Source: Cladocopium goreaui
Lineage: Eukaryota; Sar; Dinophyceae; Suessiales; Symbiodiniaceae
Assembly (NCBI GenBank): GCA_947184155.2
Contig: CAMXCT020002338.1
Span: 39,834 to 103,833, forward strand
Reading direction: 5' to 3'
DNA: 64,000 bases
Shown here: one piece after another, positions 48,201-61,700 of the stretch
How the letters are laid out: each line of letters begins with the position of its first letter
Position numbering within the stretch: position 1 is the first letter of the stretch
The notes under the pieces: model-generated
Seen by the model: the letters and a program-made list of their open reading frames with translations, nothing else
Database searches by the model: none
Told to the model about the DNA's origin: nothing
Made by a program: the position numbers and the translations under genes

Positions 48201-49281
48201 ACCATATGCTGTAGAGATTTGCTCTTGCAGGTTCAGAGAAAGACCGAGCTTGAGAAAGCCCTGGCAGAGGCCCTTGCGGATGAAAGGGAACTTTTTAATC
48301 TTTAACCCAATCCGAACCCAAAATGCGTTTAGGACATATTAGCCTCACATAGAAGCTATCAGAAACCTGGTGATAAACGGTCCCAATGACAATGACTTCA
48401 GCATCAGCTCGAGGCCAAGCTGCAGAGGGAGAAAGCTGAGGCTCGGAGCCCAGAAGTTGGTGATAGAACCGGTGAAGTTTGGTGAATATGTTACGATATG
48501 TTACGATGTGCTTCAAACATCTTCAGACTTTAAACATCTTCAAACATCTTCAAACATCTTCAAACATCTTCAAACATCTTCAAACGGTTTTGGCATGTTC
48601 CTCAGGCTACAGATCCCAATTTACAAAGTTTTGGAGTGGGCCTCAGGCTGAAAAAGCAAAGACTGCGATGCCCAAAGCGGCCGCAAAGGACCCGGTACAC
48701 TGGAGGGGGGTAAGGCGAGGTGCTGTTGAGTGCTGAGTGTTGAGTTAAGATCAGCACTTATATACATAGTAGTAGTTGGCTGGGCGCACGTAGAAGGCCG
48801 CGTAACGAAACATTATTTTTGCTTTATCACGTGTTTGCCGTCACAGCGGGAGCGCTTTTTTGTAAATTTTGACCATCTCGACGCAACGAAACGCACATTT
48901 TCTTCTTTTTTTGGTGTTTTTTTTGGTTTGGGGTTTGGGGCGGGGTGGGGGGTAATAACGTTCCTTGGCACGCGCATACATGTTGCCACGTGAGACGTGT
49001 GGGGGGTTGGGGTGGGGTGGGGGGCAATAACGTTCCTTGGCGCTGGACGTCCATGTTTTTTCGACGGTGGTGGTACGACTTGGTATCAGCAATGTAAGCA
49101 AATCTTGCAGTGTGTTCACAGTGACAACTCTTTGCCAGTTCAGTTGTTGCCCCCAATAGACCTCATAGAATTTAGAATTTGCAGATCAAACATATGTCTT
49201 TCTGCTGATCTGAAGGCAGTGCCATGTCGCCAGGAGGCTTCTACACCAAAACGCCGTGGAAGACCTCCGAAGACGACATAG
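45257..49281 (+). CDS. Ala/Pro/Lys-rich coiled-coil protein with C-terminal AT-hook, multi-exon
   Basis: Exon 45257-46028 (257 codons) is a low-complexity region built from SPKA, ATPKA, PAPT and similar units, resembling linker-histone-like tails. After a GC-donor intron (CAGAAG|GC) it joins in phase 0 to 46456-~46558 (DPLGACLQREQSASMALEKA). Next are ~47019-47090, 47524-47603 (ARAAAQSAQTAAERAGKEQ), 48007-48042 (AKKQEAGEAAKE), 48231-~48285 (VQRKTELEKALAEALADER), 48402-48459 (HQLEAKLQREKAEARSPEV) and 48647-48694 (AEKAKTAMPKAAAKDP), all Ala/Glu/Lys/Gln-rich with heptad-like spacing. The last exon, 49234-49281, reads EASTPKRRGRPPKTT and stop; RRGRPPK is an AT-hook that binds the minor groove of AT-rich DNA. 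AAG|GCC is repeated at both sides of the 47091-47523 intron. I infer a chromatin-associated protein. Some middle junctions are unresolved (a piece near 48163-48195 may be another exon), and upstream exons probably exist. Confidence 0.6.
48520..48590. repeat. 10-bp tandem repeat (AAACATCTTC)
   Basis: About seven copies of AAACATCTTC inside an intron of the AT-hook gene. Confidence 0.9.
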
Positions 49282-49985
49282 GAAATAGGCAGGATCCAGC
49301 GCCAGTGTGATCTCAGTGTCCCTCAGATCCAACATCAGCACGACCGCAGGCTTTCCGAAAGCCACGGAAGCTGAGAGCAAAGCAGTGAGAGAACACTGCT
49401 GTTGCACAGGGGGGATATGAAGCATCAGGTGAGAGTTTTTGATTTTGATGAAAAAAAATACTTCTGGAGCTTGGAAGCTGTTCTTGCTGCAACCAAGACA
49501 CATGGCAGAACTCAGGACATGTCACAAAATCTGTTGCTGATGTCCTTGCTTTGCGCAATGTGTACATTACTTAGAGCCTCAAATTGGGTGCTTCGCAACG
49601 GGATCGTTGTGCATAGCTGCAGGGGGGTGCAGTCCAACGATGGCCAAAAAGTGGCTGTGCGACCATGATTCACCATAAGCTGGGGTCAATCATGACCTTG
49701 GCCCTCAAAATTAGGTTTGACAGATGATGTATTACGAGTGAAACCAGCATTGTCATTATCCGCACATAATAAATCCTCAACTGGGTAGTAAGCTGCCTTA
49801 GGTATTTATCACTGTCCCATGGTTGTGGTATGCCGGCGTCACACTGAGGCTATGACAGCCAGGTGAGACGATCCAACCTCGGAGATGATGTGAAGTATCT
49901 GGTGCGCTGGGGGCAATGGCGGGAGCAATGGCTGGCAATCCCAATAATGAACCATACCCTGTACATACGGTTGATATATATATAT
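49282..49985. other. 3' flank of the AT-hook gene; no further gene recognised
   Basis: Probably untranslated or intergenic. Upstream at 48905-49080 a T/G-rich stretch with two copies of ACGTTCCTTGGC next to GGGGTGGGG occurs in the preceding intron. In 49282-49985 I see no splice-bounded exon. Confidence 0.4.
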
Positions 49986-49986
49986 A

Positions 49987-50426
49987 CACACATACATACA
50001 TACATACATACATACATACATACATACATACATACATACATACATACATACATACATACATACATACATACATACATAATCATACATAATCATACATAAT
50101 CATACATAATCATACATAATCATACATAATCATACATAATCATACATAATCATACATAATCATACATAGTCATACATAATCATACATAATCATACATAAT
50201 CATACATAATCATACATAATCATACATAATCATACATAATCATACATAATCATACATAATCATACATAATCATACATAATCATACATAATCATACATAAT
50301 CATACATAATCATACATAATCATACATACATACATACATACATACATACATACATACATACATACATACATACATACATACATACATACATACATACATA
50401 CATACATACATACATACATACATACA

Positions 50427-50460
<34 letters not shown>

Positions 50461-52740
50461 CATAATCATACATAGTCATACATAATCTTACATGATCATA
50501 CATAATCATACATGATCATACATAACCATACATAATCATAGATAATCATACATAAGCATACATAATCACACACAATCATACACAATCATACACAATCGTC
50601 CATACTCAACCATGCTCATACATACTCATACTCATTCATACTCATACATACTCATGCATAATCATACATATTCATACATACTCATACATACTCATACATA
50701 CTCATACATACTCATACATACTCATACATACTCATACATACTCATACATACTCATACATACTCATACATACTCATACATACTCATACATACTCATACATA
50801 CTCATACATACTCATACATACTCATACATACATACATACATACATACATACATACATACATACATACATACATACATACATACATACATACATACATAAT
50901 CATACATAATCATACATAATCATACATAACCATACATAATCATACATAATCATACATAATCATACATATTCATACATAATCATACATAATCATACATAAT
51001 CATACATAATCATACATAATCATACATAATCATACATAATCATACATAATCATACATAATCATACATAATCATACAGAATCATACACAATCATACACAAT
51101 CATACACAATCATACATAATCATACATAATCATACATACTCATACATAATCATACATAATCATACATAATCATACATAATCATACATAATCATACACAAT
51201 CATACACAATCATACACAATCATACACAATCATACACAATCATACACAATCATACACAATCATACACAATCATACACAATCATACACAATCATACACAAT
51301 CATACACAATCATACACAATCATACACAATCATACATAATCATACATAATCATACATAATCATACATAATCATACACAATCATACACAATCATACACAAT
51401 CATACATAATCATACATAATCATCCATAATCATCCATAATCATACATAATCATGCATAATCATGCACAATCATGCATAATCATGCATAATCATACATAAT
51501 CATACATAATCATACATAATCATACATAATCATACATAATCATACATAATCATACATAATCATACATAATCATACATCCATACATCCATAATCATACATA
51601 ATCATACATAATCATACATAATCATACATAATCATACATAATCATACATAATCATACATAATCATACATAATCATACATAATCATACATAATCATACATA
51701 ATCATACATAATCATACATACTCATACATACTCATACATACTCATACATACTCATACATACTCATACATACACATACATACATACATACATACATAATCA
51801 TACATAATCATACATAATCATACATAACCATACATAATCATACATAATCATACATAATCATACATATTCATACATAATCATACATAATCATACATAATCA
51901 TACATAATCATACATAATCATACATAATCATACAGAATCATACAGAATCATACAGAATCATACAGAATCATACACAATCATACACAATCATACACAATCA
52001 TACACAATCATACATAATCATCCATAATCATACATAATCATGCATAATCATGCACAATCATGCACAATCATGCACAATCATACACAATCATACATAATCA
52101 TACATAATCATACATAATCATACATAATCATACATAATCATACGTAATCATACGTAATCATACCTAATCATACATAATCATACATAATCATACATAATCA
52201 TACATAATCATAGATAATCATAGATAATCATAGATAATCATAGATAATCATAGATAATCATAGACAATCATAGACAATCATAGATAATCATAGATAATCA
52301 TACACAATCATACATAATCATACATAATCATACATAATCATACATAAACATACATAAACATACATAAACATACATAAACATACATAAACATACATAAACA
52401 TACATAAGCATACATAAGCATACATAAGCATACATAAACATACATAAACATACATAAACATACATAAACATACATAAACATACATACATACATAAACATA
52501 CATACATACATAAACATACATAAACATACATACATACATACATACATACATAAACATACATACATACATACATACATACATAAACATACATACATACATA
52601 CATACATACATACATAAACATACATACATTACATTACATTACATTACATTACATTACATTACATTACATTACATTACATTACATACATACATACATACAT
52701 GTATACATGTATACATGTATACATATGTACATGTTACAGA
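49987..52740. repeat. 2.75-kb microsatellite complex: (CATA)n and (CATACATAAT)n with variants
   Basis: Pure (CATA)n at 49987-50080 and 50320-50450. (CATACATAAT)n covers most of the rest, with patches of CATACACAAT, CATACATACT, CATAGATAAT, CATACATAAA and CATACAGAAT, each in consecutive runs. An (ATTAC)11 tract (52627-52683) and CATGTATA repeats close it. Patchy homogenisation suggests repeated local expansion. All long open frames here are artefacts. Confidence 0.98.
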
Positions 52741-53499
52741 TTCACATATAATATATATACACATTAAATCTACTGTACGTAGATTAGAAATATGTATGCC
52801 CAAGAACAAAAACCAATCGTGGTCAGTAACAAAGATACGTCCAACAAGGGCTTGATGATGGGGTTGCAGGGACTATGGCACTCAATAACTCTATCATTTT
52901 TCAATATGAATGGGGGATGAACATCCACTTACCAACAATTTTGATCTTCTCCAGGGTGCGGTGTTTTCATCCACAGTTGTCATCAATTATCCACGGCCCA
53001 ATCGAGATGTGAAGCCCCACTTCTGGCATTGACATGCATTGACCACTGATAGGGTTTTCAACTGTCATATATATATATATATATATATATATCTGGGTAA
53101 ATTATAACGACCTCACTGCGACCTCACTGGAATCATAGTTAGTAAGGGGAATCATCCCAAAATGGCCCTAAAATTCAGGTTAGTGAAATATTAGAATTTA
53201 CCCAGATATATATAGTTTTTTTTTAATGTCCATTGAAACGAGGCGCCGGGCAAGCCTTCCTCTCATAATCTCTCAGTTGGTTTCAAAAAGATGCAATGAT
53301 GCCATCGATCCTGGCCAGGGCACACGGCAACAGTCCGAGTGGGGCCTGAAGCCTAGCTGTGATGGTGAACAAGATCAGGATGACCATGCTCACGATGATT
53401 CACAAATTCAAGCTGTTCTTGATCTATGAACTATAGTTATCTATAGTTGACTATAACATACTATAACTAAATCTATACCTATATTGGAGTGTTCCGCAG
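52741..53499. other. Spacer or intron upstream of the HAD-like exons
   Basis: Includes a (TA)n tract (53068-53090) and a possible exon near 53276-53368 between CTCAG|T and GATG|GTGAAC that I cannot assign. Confidence 0.4.
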
Positions 53500-54180
53500 G
53501 TTCCAAGCGCGATGTCATGGAAAAGTTGATCCTCTCGCGTGGTATTCGTCCCGATGAGGTCATAGAGGGCTGGTGGAGCTGGTGCTCTCCATTGGATTGT
53601 TCGTGGTTGTTCTGTTGTTCTCAGATTGTTCTTATCATATCATTTTTGATGTCCTGAAATCATCTGAGATCCTCGGTTGCTGTGGTGATGTCACGGTCTA
53701 CAACATCATCATTTCTGGTTGCACGCCCATTCTTGTTGGTTCCCTCGGTTGTTCACAGTTGCTGGATGTTGCTCCTTGAACATTTCCAACTATTTAGTCA
53801 AAAAATGTCAAAAATGTTCTCATCCATCTCGTAGGATCTCTTTTTGTTTTGTTCACTGAAGACGATAATTTTCTCAGGGAGTTTCGCCGTTCAGCTTAAG
53901 CAGCACAGCTGAAAGATCAAAAACAGAGGAAATGGCATCATATGGCCACACTTTGTCAATTAGCGCTTTTTCGTTGCTTGAGTATCATATATAATATTAT
54001 ATATAATGATACATAGTGACTTAGTGGTCAGTGGATATAATATGTAATATGTAACTCTTACAGAAATCCCTTAAATTTCCATTGGATTTCCTGCTGTTTC
54101 CTCAATCCCATGAGGCGATCTTCGTGGATGATCAGTCGCATGAGATCAAGGCCATGCACGGCGCATGTCGGACTTTGCAG
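53500..54180 (+). CDS. HAD-superfamily hydrolase, two adjacent exons (partial)
   Basis: Exon 53500-53558 gives SKRDVMEKLILSRGIRPDE and exon 54115-54180 gives AIFVDDQSHEIKAMHGACRT, then LQ. They join in phase 0 with donor GATGAG|GT and acceptor CATGAG|GC. The joined sequence matches HAD motifs III and IV: a conserved Lys (the K of SKRD) ahead of an amphipathic helix, then GI-PDE-AIFVDD, where the acidic pair binds Mg2+. HAD enzymes are mostly phosphatases using an Asp nucleophile in motif I. Motifs I and II must lie upstream and were not found, possibly beyond the microsatellite. The substrate cannot be told from these 41 residues. The next donor appears to be CAG|GCGGGA. Confidence 0.5.
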
Positions 54181-57100
54181 GCGGGAGGCACCAAGCTCGC
54201 CATGATTTTGTTATGGGTAGCTTAAAAAAATCAAACAATTTTTCAGCATATTGATAAAGAATGATAAAGATGGATCATGATGGATCTTAGGGGAAATGAT
54301 TTCAGAAATAGAAAGGGTGGCCTTTGTTCGGCCTTTGTTCGCTCGACAGGTCTATCCTCCTTGCGGGATCGAACAACCGCACATGAACGAGTTGTTGTGT
54401 GGACCTGAGCTTCATTTGGCCTGTGGCAAGAGTACAAACATGTTGGAAGTACGGATGGGTCATGATGGGTCATGATGGGTCCTAGTATTTCCGAATTCTT
54501 GGGATGAAACGGATGAAACATCATTCTTTGCCCAAAATGTCCTAAATACCTTCCATACTCTTTCATATCCTTTCATCAGAAATATTGGATACTTCATAAG
54601 ATATATCCTTCTGAAATAGATCCCCGACAGCATCCCCTACACTCTGCATGGTTTTCCAACGTTTAGCCGGTCCATCTAGCCATCTCCAACGTTTCACCTT
54701 GGAGGCGCCACGCTCCCCGACGGTCCATGGGAACCATGCCAGCAAGTCCTGGCCGGGGGTTTCAGATATCTTCAGATTGTATCAGATGGAGCAACTCGAA
54801 GTATTTCCAAAACATCCAGGGCATGACCTGTCCGAACTGCCTTCCGGAGTGATGCGGCACATCTGTCTAAGTGTCGGTGTATTTCAACTACATTTCAAAG
54901 TTCCGAACATGTCGCCACGATACGTTCCAAGGTGACTCTAGATTCGTGTGGATCACTGTCAGATTCAGTATCGAAGTTTGACTGCCAGTGGCAACTTTGC
55001 ATCTTCGGTGTTCCAAGGATTTGTATCGCCGACGGGTGTTGCACCAGCCCTTGAGAGACGACCTTCCAGGCAGGACTGGGTGGCGACTGGGTGGCTTGAC
55101 AGTTCAAGGCGCGCAAAGTTCCGACCAACAATGGTGGTTTTTGTTGGTGGGATATCAGCCGTTTGGCATACTTTAGTTACTTTAGTTGATTTTCACATAT
55201 TTTCACATACTTAATTTTGGGCCTAGGACCTAGGATATATTGGGGTAGGATTCCACATGATTCCAGAAAATCGATGGAGATTTCCCAACAAATGTCGGCC
55301 GCGCAGGGGCTCGGGACGTTGGCCACCTGGCTCCATGGCACCCGAGGTGCAGCTGAAAAACTTGGATGATTTTGGATAATTTTGAATGGAACCTGGTATA
55401 AATCAAGGCTAAATGGAAATGAGATTGAAATGAGATGATTCAATTCATTCTCAGGGATGGCATAAGATGGCATAAGGACCTTTTAAAAAAAAACATCTGG
55501 TGATGCCAACAACAGACTTCCACTTTCGATCAGGCGCAGCGGCCTCAGCAGGAGAGCTTCTTGGCATATGCCAAGCCCACCACTGCAGGCAGTGGCCCAG
55601 GCACAGCTGAAGGGATGACTTTCGTCTTTGATGTTTTAGGAACAAGAAATCGAAGAATGAAATTGAAATGAGAGTTGAACCACCTAGATTGCTAGTTTGG
55701 ATCCATCAGGCAAATTTTGGACATTTCATGAGGGATGCTGGGATGTTGTTTGTTTTTTACGTGGTGGAGATGGGCAAAAGGAGTAATCTGGTTTCGATGT
55801 TGTAGGGTGCTCTGTTTCAGGAGTGGCAGGGCTTCTAAAGGGTGATTGGCAAGATCTGGCGAAGAAATACTTCTTTCAACTGCAGATTATGTGACCTACA
55901 AGTTGCTTTGCTGTAAGTTTGTTGGTATTTGCTTCAAAGAGGGTGAGGCCAGATATTAGATGATATTAGAATATCATCAGAATATCATCAGAAGATCTAA
56001 TATCATCTAATATCTGGTGATATTTTAATATCATCAGAATATCAATATTTTGGGGCAGTTGGTCACATCCATCTCTCCTGCCCCCAGGGCGCAGAGATGC
56101 ATCCAAGGGCAAGTGGTCAGGGTGCCCAAGGGATCCCAAGGGATTGGTGAGTCGTTTGAGTTGGGCAAGTGGCTCTCAATGGGGCTTGTAGATTGAAGTG
56201 CCATTTGGGGATGGGTCAAAACCCTATACCCATGGTGAACACCAATTCATAGCTGGGATTTATGGATGTTCATCCCACTATAGTAATGTATCTATAGGTA
56301 TTGACCCATACCCATTTCTGTAGATTGAAGTGCCAATCATTTTTGCAGGTGAAGTAATTTTTGGGTATCTTTATGGCACTTGACAGCAATATTTAGCCAG
56401 TCGGCCATGGATAGAAATTGTTGACCACCAACACAGAATGGTTTTAGTTCCGAACCCGAATCAAACTTTGAGGCTTATTGGGTCCCCAAGTTTGAAGTCA
56501 TCATGGAGTGCCAAGCTGAATCCATGTCCAACCATGTCCAACCCAACATCTCCAGGTTGCCTTCCATTTCGAATGGTCGACAGGTGCACCTTTTTGTGGG
56601 TCCACAAAAGGCCCAGCAACACCAAAGGTTTTGGGGTAGCCTGACATCCCCCCCCAAACAGGAGGCAACCATGTACACTGTACACAAATGAATTCAAGTA
56701 CTGGTCCCCAGCAAGAAATGGGGTGCACTGTCCCCAGAATGATCTCCTTTGACTCGCAGGAGAAAACGAATCGTCTCCTTCGAAGCATTTGGTGTTGCCA
56801 GTCCTGAGCCAGTCCTCAGCGCCAGTATGGCGGACCGGATCGAATCATAGCATGGAGGCAGACAGGAATGCTTCCATTGGGAGGTGGTTTGTGGATTGCA
56901 GGGATATGCTGGGATGATGTTCAAAAGACACTTCACAATACATCATAGCACAAACATGCACAAACTATATTTCGTGATATGGGTCCTAATCACAGCTTTT
57001 GAATGTGAGCAACTAGTAGCTGCTTCAAGTTTTGGCGGATGCGCTGACCGTGCATTGTTGAATAGCATCCCATACTCCCACGCCTTGTTTGGCTCATACA

Positions 57101-57263
57101 GAGTTTCTGACTGTGCAATGTTAGCCATGCATCTAATTTCTTTAATTCAATTATGTCCAGTCCATAGACAGAGGATCCCTGTTTGGTCTTCTATCCTTTG
57201 TCCTTTCTTGTCCCCATGATGTTTCCATATTACCTCCACTTTCTACAACATCCATAGCTCAAG
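54181..57263. other. Intron or spacer with unassigned candidate exons
   Basis: Splice-bounded coding-like pieces on the plus strand: near 55297-55338 (after CGCAG), 55549-55588 (QESFLAYAKPTTA) and near 56087-56150 (after CCCCAG, before GTGAGT). They may continue the HAD-like gene or belong to another. The phrase AGAATATCATC recurs at 55960-56045. Confidence 0.35.
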
Positions 57264-57378
57264 GGCCGCCCAAAGGTCTTCAACTGGGCTTCCAGTGGAA
57301 TCCAACAAACTGCCATTTGTCAGCGCTTGTTTCGTTGAGACGAAGTCACAGCTGGACAGCGCTGCTGCTAACGGTTAG
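57264..57378 (+). CDS. Candidate terminal exon of an unrecognised gene
   Basis: After CTCAAG|G the frame AAQRSSTGLPVESNKLPFVS continues with ACFVETKSQLDSAAANG and stops at TAG. Composition and codons look coding and the acceptor fits the local AG|G rule. A second plus frame is also open. It could end the gene whose candidate exons lie at 53-56 kb. No family recognised. Confidence 0.35.
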
Positions 57379-58737
57379 AGCCGCCAGCCTCCTGGGAAAG
57401 CCCTGAGGCGGAAGGATGGGAGAAGTGAGCAATGTCCAGTTCAGCCCAGAAGTTGGTTGACGCGTTTTTCAATTGGGGGTTTAGCACCAAACCCTGGCGA
57501 TATCAACCAGAAAGCATGATAGAACGGAATGCCAGACTAAGTAGGTTGTAGATATCGCCTTTGGGCAAAAACTCACGGGGAACTGGCCATGCTTTTTTCG
57601 CCATCGCTGCCATGGCTGATTACAAAGTTCTTCAGTCATGGCTCTGCATCTTGGGCGGAGAGGCGAAGAACATGGTGCACTCCAATGGAAGCTGCTGCTG
57701 ATTTTTCATTTTGGAACCTTTCTGCAGTCCAGTAACTGGTCGAACATGGTCCGATGCAAAGCACCGAAGCACGGTTAAACATCAGCAGTTTCAGTTTCAG
57801 TGTTTCAAGAGCTGAATTCCAGGCCACCATGTCTTGGTCCATTGCAGGAAACCATTAATTTCAGTTTCGCCAAAGGATGGTTGAGTTCCTCCAGTGTGCC
57901 AGTCGCTGCTGTGTGGGCTGGTAGAATTCAGAAGTCCCATGCACCGCGCGCTCACAAGCAAGAGGCGACGTGGTGGAGGTGTTGAGACATGCCAGTCCAC
58001 TGATTATGGAAGTGGATTGTGATTTCAAATTTGTTTTCCTCTGGAATGGATTTTGGAACTTGTGGAACTTGTTTTTTTTTGAGATCTGGTTCGACCACCG
58101 AGCAAAGAAGTAATGATTTCATGTGTTTCTTTGAGGTGCGATGAGTCTCTAATTCAGCAACTTGAGGATTGGGCAAGTGCAGGTGTTTCAGAAGGTCTCT
58201 TCATGCAAGACATCTTCAACCTCCTCACGCTTGCTCTTTGACCTGCACAACTGGTCAGGGGAGCTGTTAATTCTTTGGCTTCCCTGGTGGTATTCAGCTC
58301 TTTCTGCAGGCAGGGACCTGAACAAATTGACCTGACAATCATTGACCAGGGTGCCCACGTGACATCTGGTGACAGGCAACAACAGACCAGTGGTCCTTAA
58401 ACAAACAGAAAGAGAAACAACGATGGACTGGTGAAGGGATCATGTGAGGCGCGGTTGCGAGATCAGGCCCTTCACTGCGATGTCTGAGGACTGCTACATT
58501 GTGCCTGGCGACATCTGTATAATCGGTGGTGGAAGGCATCTAAAATTGTATATATGCAATATGACATGTTCTATATACACAATTATACAATATTACATAA
58601 TAATTATATAATATTATATATAATCATATTCATTCACTATAAATTATACACATATATAAATATATATGTATATATATATACACATTATTACTATACGCAT
58701 TGTTGCGGATGCCAATGACAACCGCCGAGTCTTTCAG
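57379..58737. other. Spacer between genes; no confident exon
   Basis: Includes a TA-rich stretch (58540-58690). The N-terminal exon(s) of the aminotransferase may lie here but could not be found. Confidence 0.4.
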
Positions 58738-61700
58738 CCTGGATGCCCGGAGGAGCTGCGGCCCAGCAAACGGATACGTCTTACCGATGAGCCCTGCATT
58801 GTTGCCATGCGTCTTGGACTGACCATGGGGTTGAAAGATGTTGAAAGTAGAAACCCGATGTAGGGGATATACGGGTTCATGTCGGGGTCTCTTCTTGGAC
58901 GTATTCAAGCAAGGATGGGATTAAATATACTATACAAGTATACATGTGTTTGGATGACCATATAAGTTATCAACTCAATCGCACCTTTTATACGTAACAT
59001 TTCACTTTTTCCTTGGGCCATAAACATAATTCAACAGCTTAGCGCGTCTCGTTCTGTAACATTTGTCATATTCATTGAATATCATTTCTTGAAGAGTGGA
59101 TGAAAATGGTCTTCCAAATCTCATGGTTTATCATCATTTTCCCAATGAAATTGCAATTGTGGGCATTCCCCCATTGTAGTAGATCATATCATCCAATATA
59201 CCATCAACATTAGCATTAAATCATAGTATGGGGTACACACACATATATATATAGTGTTTATCTACATATGTAATCATATGTATATATATATATACACATA
59301 CACATCCATCCCCATTATACCAGCAATATCACCATTAGATACCAATTTTGACCCATCTCTTATGTATCCTCAAAAGACTGCCAGGCAGCGCATGCTACGT
59401 GGCAAGGAGGGCATCATGTCCCTGGCCCAGGGCATTGTGCACTGGGCACCACCTGCAGCAGCCCTGGAGGCGGGTCGCTCTAGTCTACTGGCAATTGATG
59501 CAAGAAGATCCTTTATTTCACCTTGTTGTGAATGGGTGGTGCCAATATGTGCCAATCATTGGCTGAGGAATTGACGACGTGCTCTCTCAAAAACTTGAAG
59601 TGATTGGACCTGCTCAAAATTTCAGGCAGCGCGGAAGGCAGCAGAAGAGCCTGATACCAACTCTTATGGCCTGGCCCTCAAGAAATTGAGCAGAGACAAA
59701 CTGAGAGACCACGGGCTTGAGATGACTTCTGAAAGTGAATCTGGGTGCTCCCAAGATATACTTGGATATACCTGGATACCTCAAACTCTTCGTTTTCATC
59801 CCCTGAAGATTTGAGAGTTCGTTGATTTTGGGCAGCGCCCAGAAATTGGTGAAATTGGTGAGATTCCCATGTTACATATTGTTATAATGGTTTTGCCTAC
59901 CGCGGCTGTTGGTGATATGTGTTTGTCTCAAAATGTCGGATACCCCCAAATCCTGGTAGACCATGGTATGGTGAGGTGGTTTCCACAGAATTTGTTGAGC
60001 CGAATAGGCGCAGATGATGGCTTGCCAAAGTTTCGCGAAGCCTTGAAGGCGGACCTGTTGGGGATCGGGCCAAAGTGGTTGAACCTTGTGGACAAACTGC
60101 AGGAAGATTTACCAATTTTTTGGTTCATTTTTTGGCTAAACAAATATTATTACTGTAATTTATGACGAAACCACAGTTTCAAGTTTGAACCATGAAGTTC
60201 CCTGAAATCAGCTCAGTGCCTATGACACCCTCCTGGGTGGATTTACTTTCAGGAGAAATTGAAGAAAGAGAACGGCCTGGAGGGTGTTGAGGCATGGCAT
60301 AGCGCGAGAGTTACCTGTTGTTTGGCGCCTTCAAATATTTTACTCGCATGCCTGGTGATATTTAACTACAACTATGTTTTTAGTAATCCCAAATATAGAG
60401 GAGCACAACTACATATCTTTTTGTAACCTACAAACTTGGGGATCTCACAATCATTTGACCGGGATATGATACATATTCTGCAACCACGTATATCAAGTAC
60501 ATATGTGGTTGATTTCCGGCCAGCAACTAATTACTGTCATGATCCAATTCCATCCAAATTCAGTTTCATGTCTTTCCGGGGCCGGCTGGGTTCAACCATG
60601 TTGAACCTATAAGCAGATGATCATACAGGTCATGGTGACGGCTGGAGCTAATCAAGCCTACACCAATTTGGTGTGCACCCTATTGGACGAGAAGGACAGG
60701 AACCGCTGAGCAACTGAGAATCATGGGTCGATGGGGACCAGAAGCAGCATGATTCCCGATCTTATGATCGCTTTGTGGTGCTAATATGCCAGTAATTAGC
60801 AGCAACCATGACATACACATCAACAGCACTACAGGAACACGTCCCCATGTCCCTGTCCGAGCCAGGATTCAGCAGTTCTGTTCAGACCATTCTACTTCAA
60901 CCACCGGTGGGCAGCTCAGCACTGCGAGACCAGTTTCCAGTGAAGTTGGGTTTCCAACACATATCCAGTGACGATGCAAGTTCTCAGGAGGTTTTAAAAA
61001 CCACAAGATAACTTGCAGGTAGTTGTTGTTTTAGTTGTTTTTGAATGATAGGACTTTCATCGAAACTTGGTCCTGACAGGATGGCGCTGCAGATGACAGG
61101 CGGCCATGCCAATGTGGTCCTGGCGCCGTCGACCAAGGATGGGCCCATGGGGTCAGTCCAATGACCAGCATTATGGGCCTGGAATGGCCTCGAAGTCTGT
61201 GAACGGCAGGATTATCTTCCAGATGTGGAGTGGCTGGAGAAGAGGCCATGTCGGCCATGTGTTATTTGGATCGACATGAACAGTCAAGCTGCCTTGGAAC
61301 CCCCCAACACATCCTTGAAATTTGGGGGATCTTCGCATGACCAGTTCGAGATAAGTAACATTGAGTGACCCACCTGATGGCCATCAACCTTGCCAACACC
61401 GTGGCGCTATGGCACCCGCAACCGGTGGAGGTTATCACAAGCCAATGGTGAGAGGATACGGATGGTCACAATCGCCAGGGGCTCAGCTTTGGTGATTTTG
61501 GTGGCTGGGAAGCCCCACAAGTTAGATTTTGATTTTATTCATCGCCAAGCTGTTGGCTTGCGGTTGGATTTGACCTGTGCCCGACCCAATTTTGATGCCA
61601 AGGCTTGCTTGAGATGTATCAAGTCCATGTGTGATTCCACGGCGCATGATCTATCTTGTAAAAGCGGAATGGTGGTGGTTGGTGGATGTGGGGCCTTGCC

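Noticed and set aside
49402-49500. VRVFDFDE as HAD motif I for the downstream HAD-like exons
   Set aside because: The residue pattern DFDEK lacks the Thr/Val of DxDxT/V, and the stretch begins at what looks like a donor (CATCAG|GTGAGA), not an acceptor.
49790-52640. Open frames with repeated MYVC, HTYI or YVCL patterns
   Set aside because: Translations of CATA-type microsatellites; no gene.
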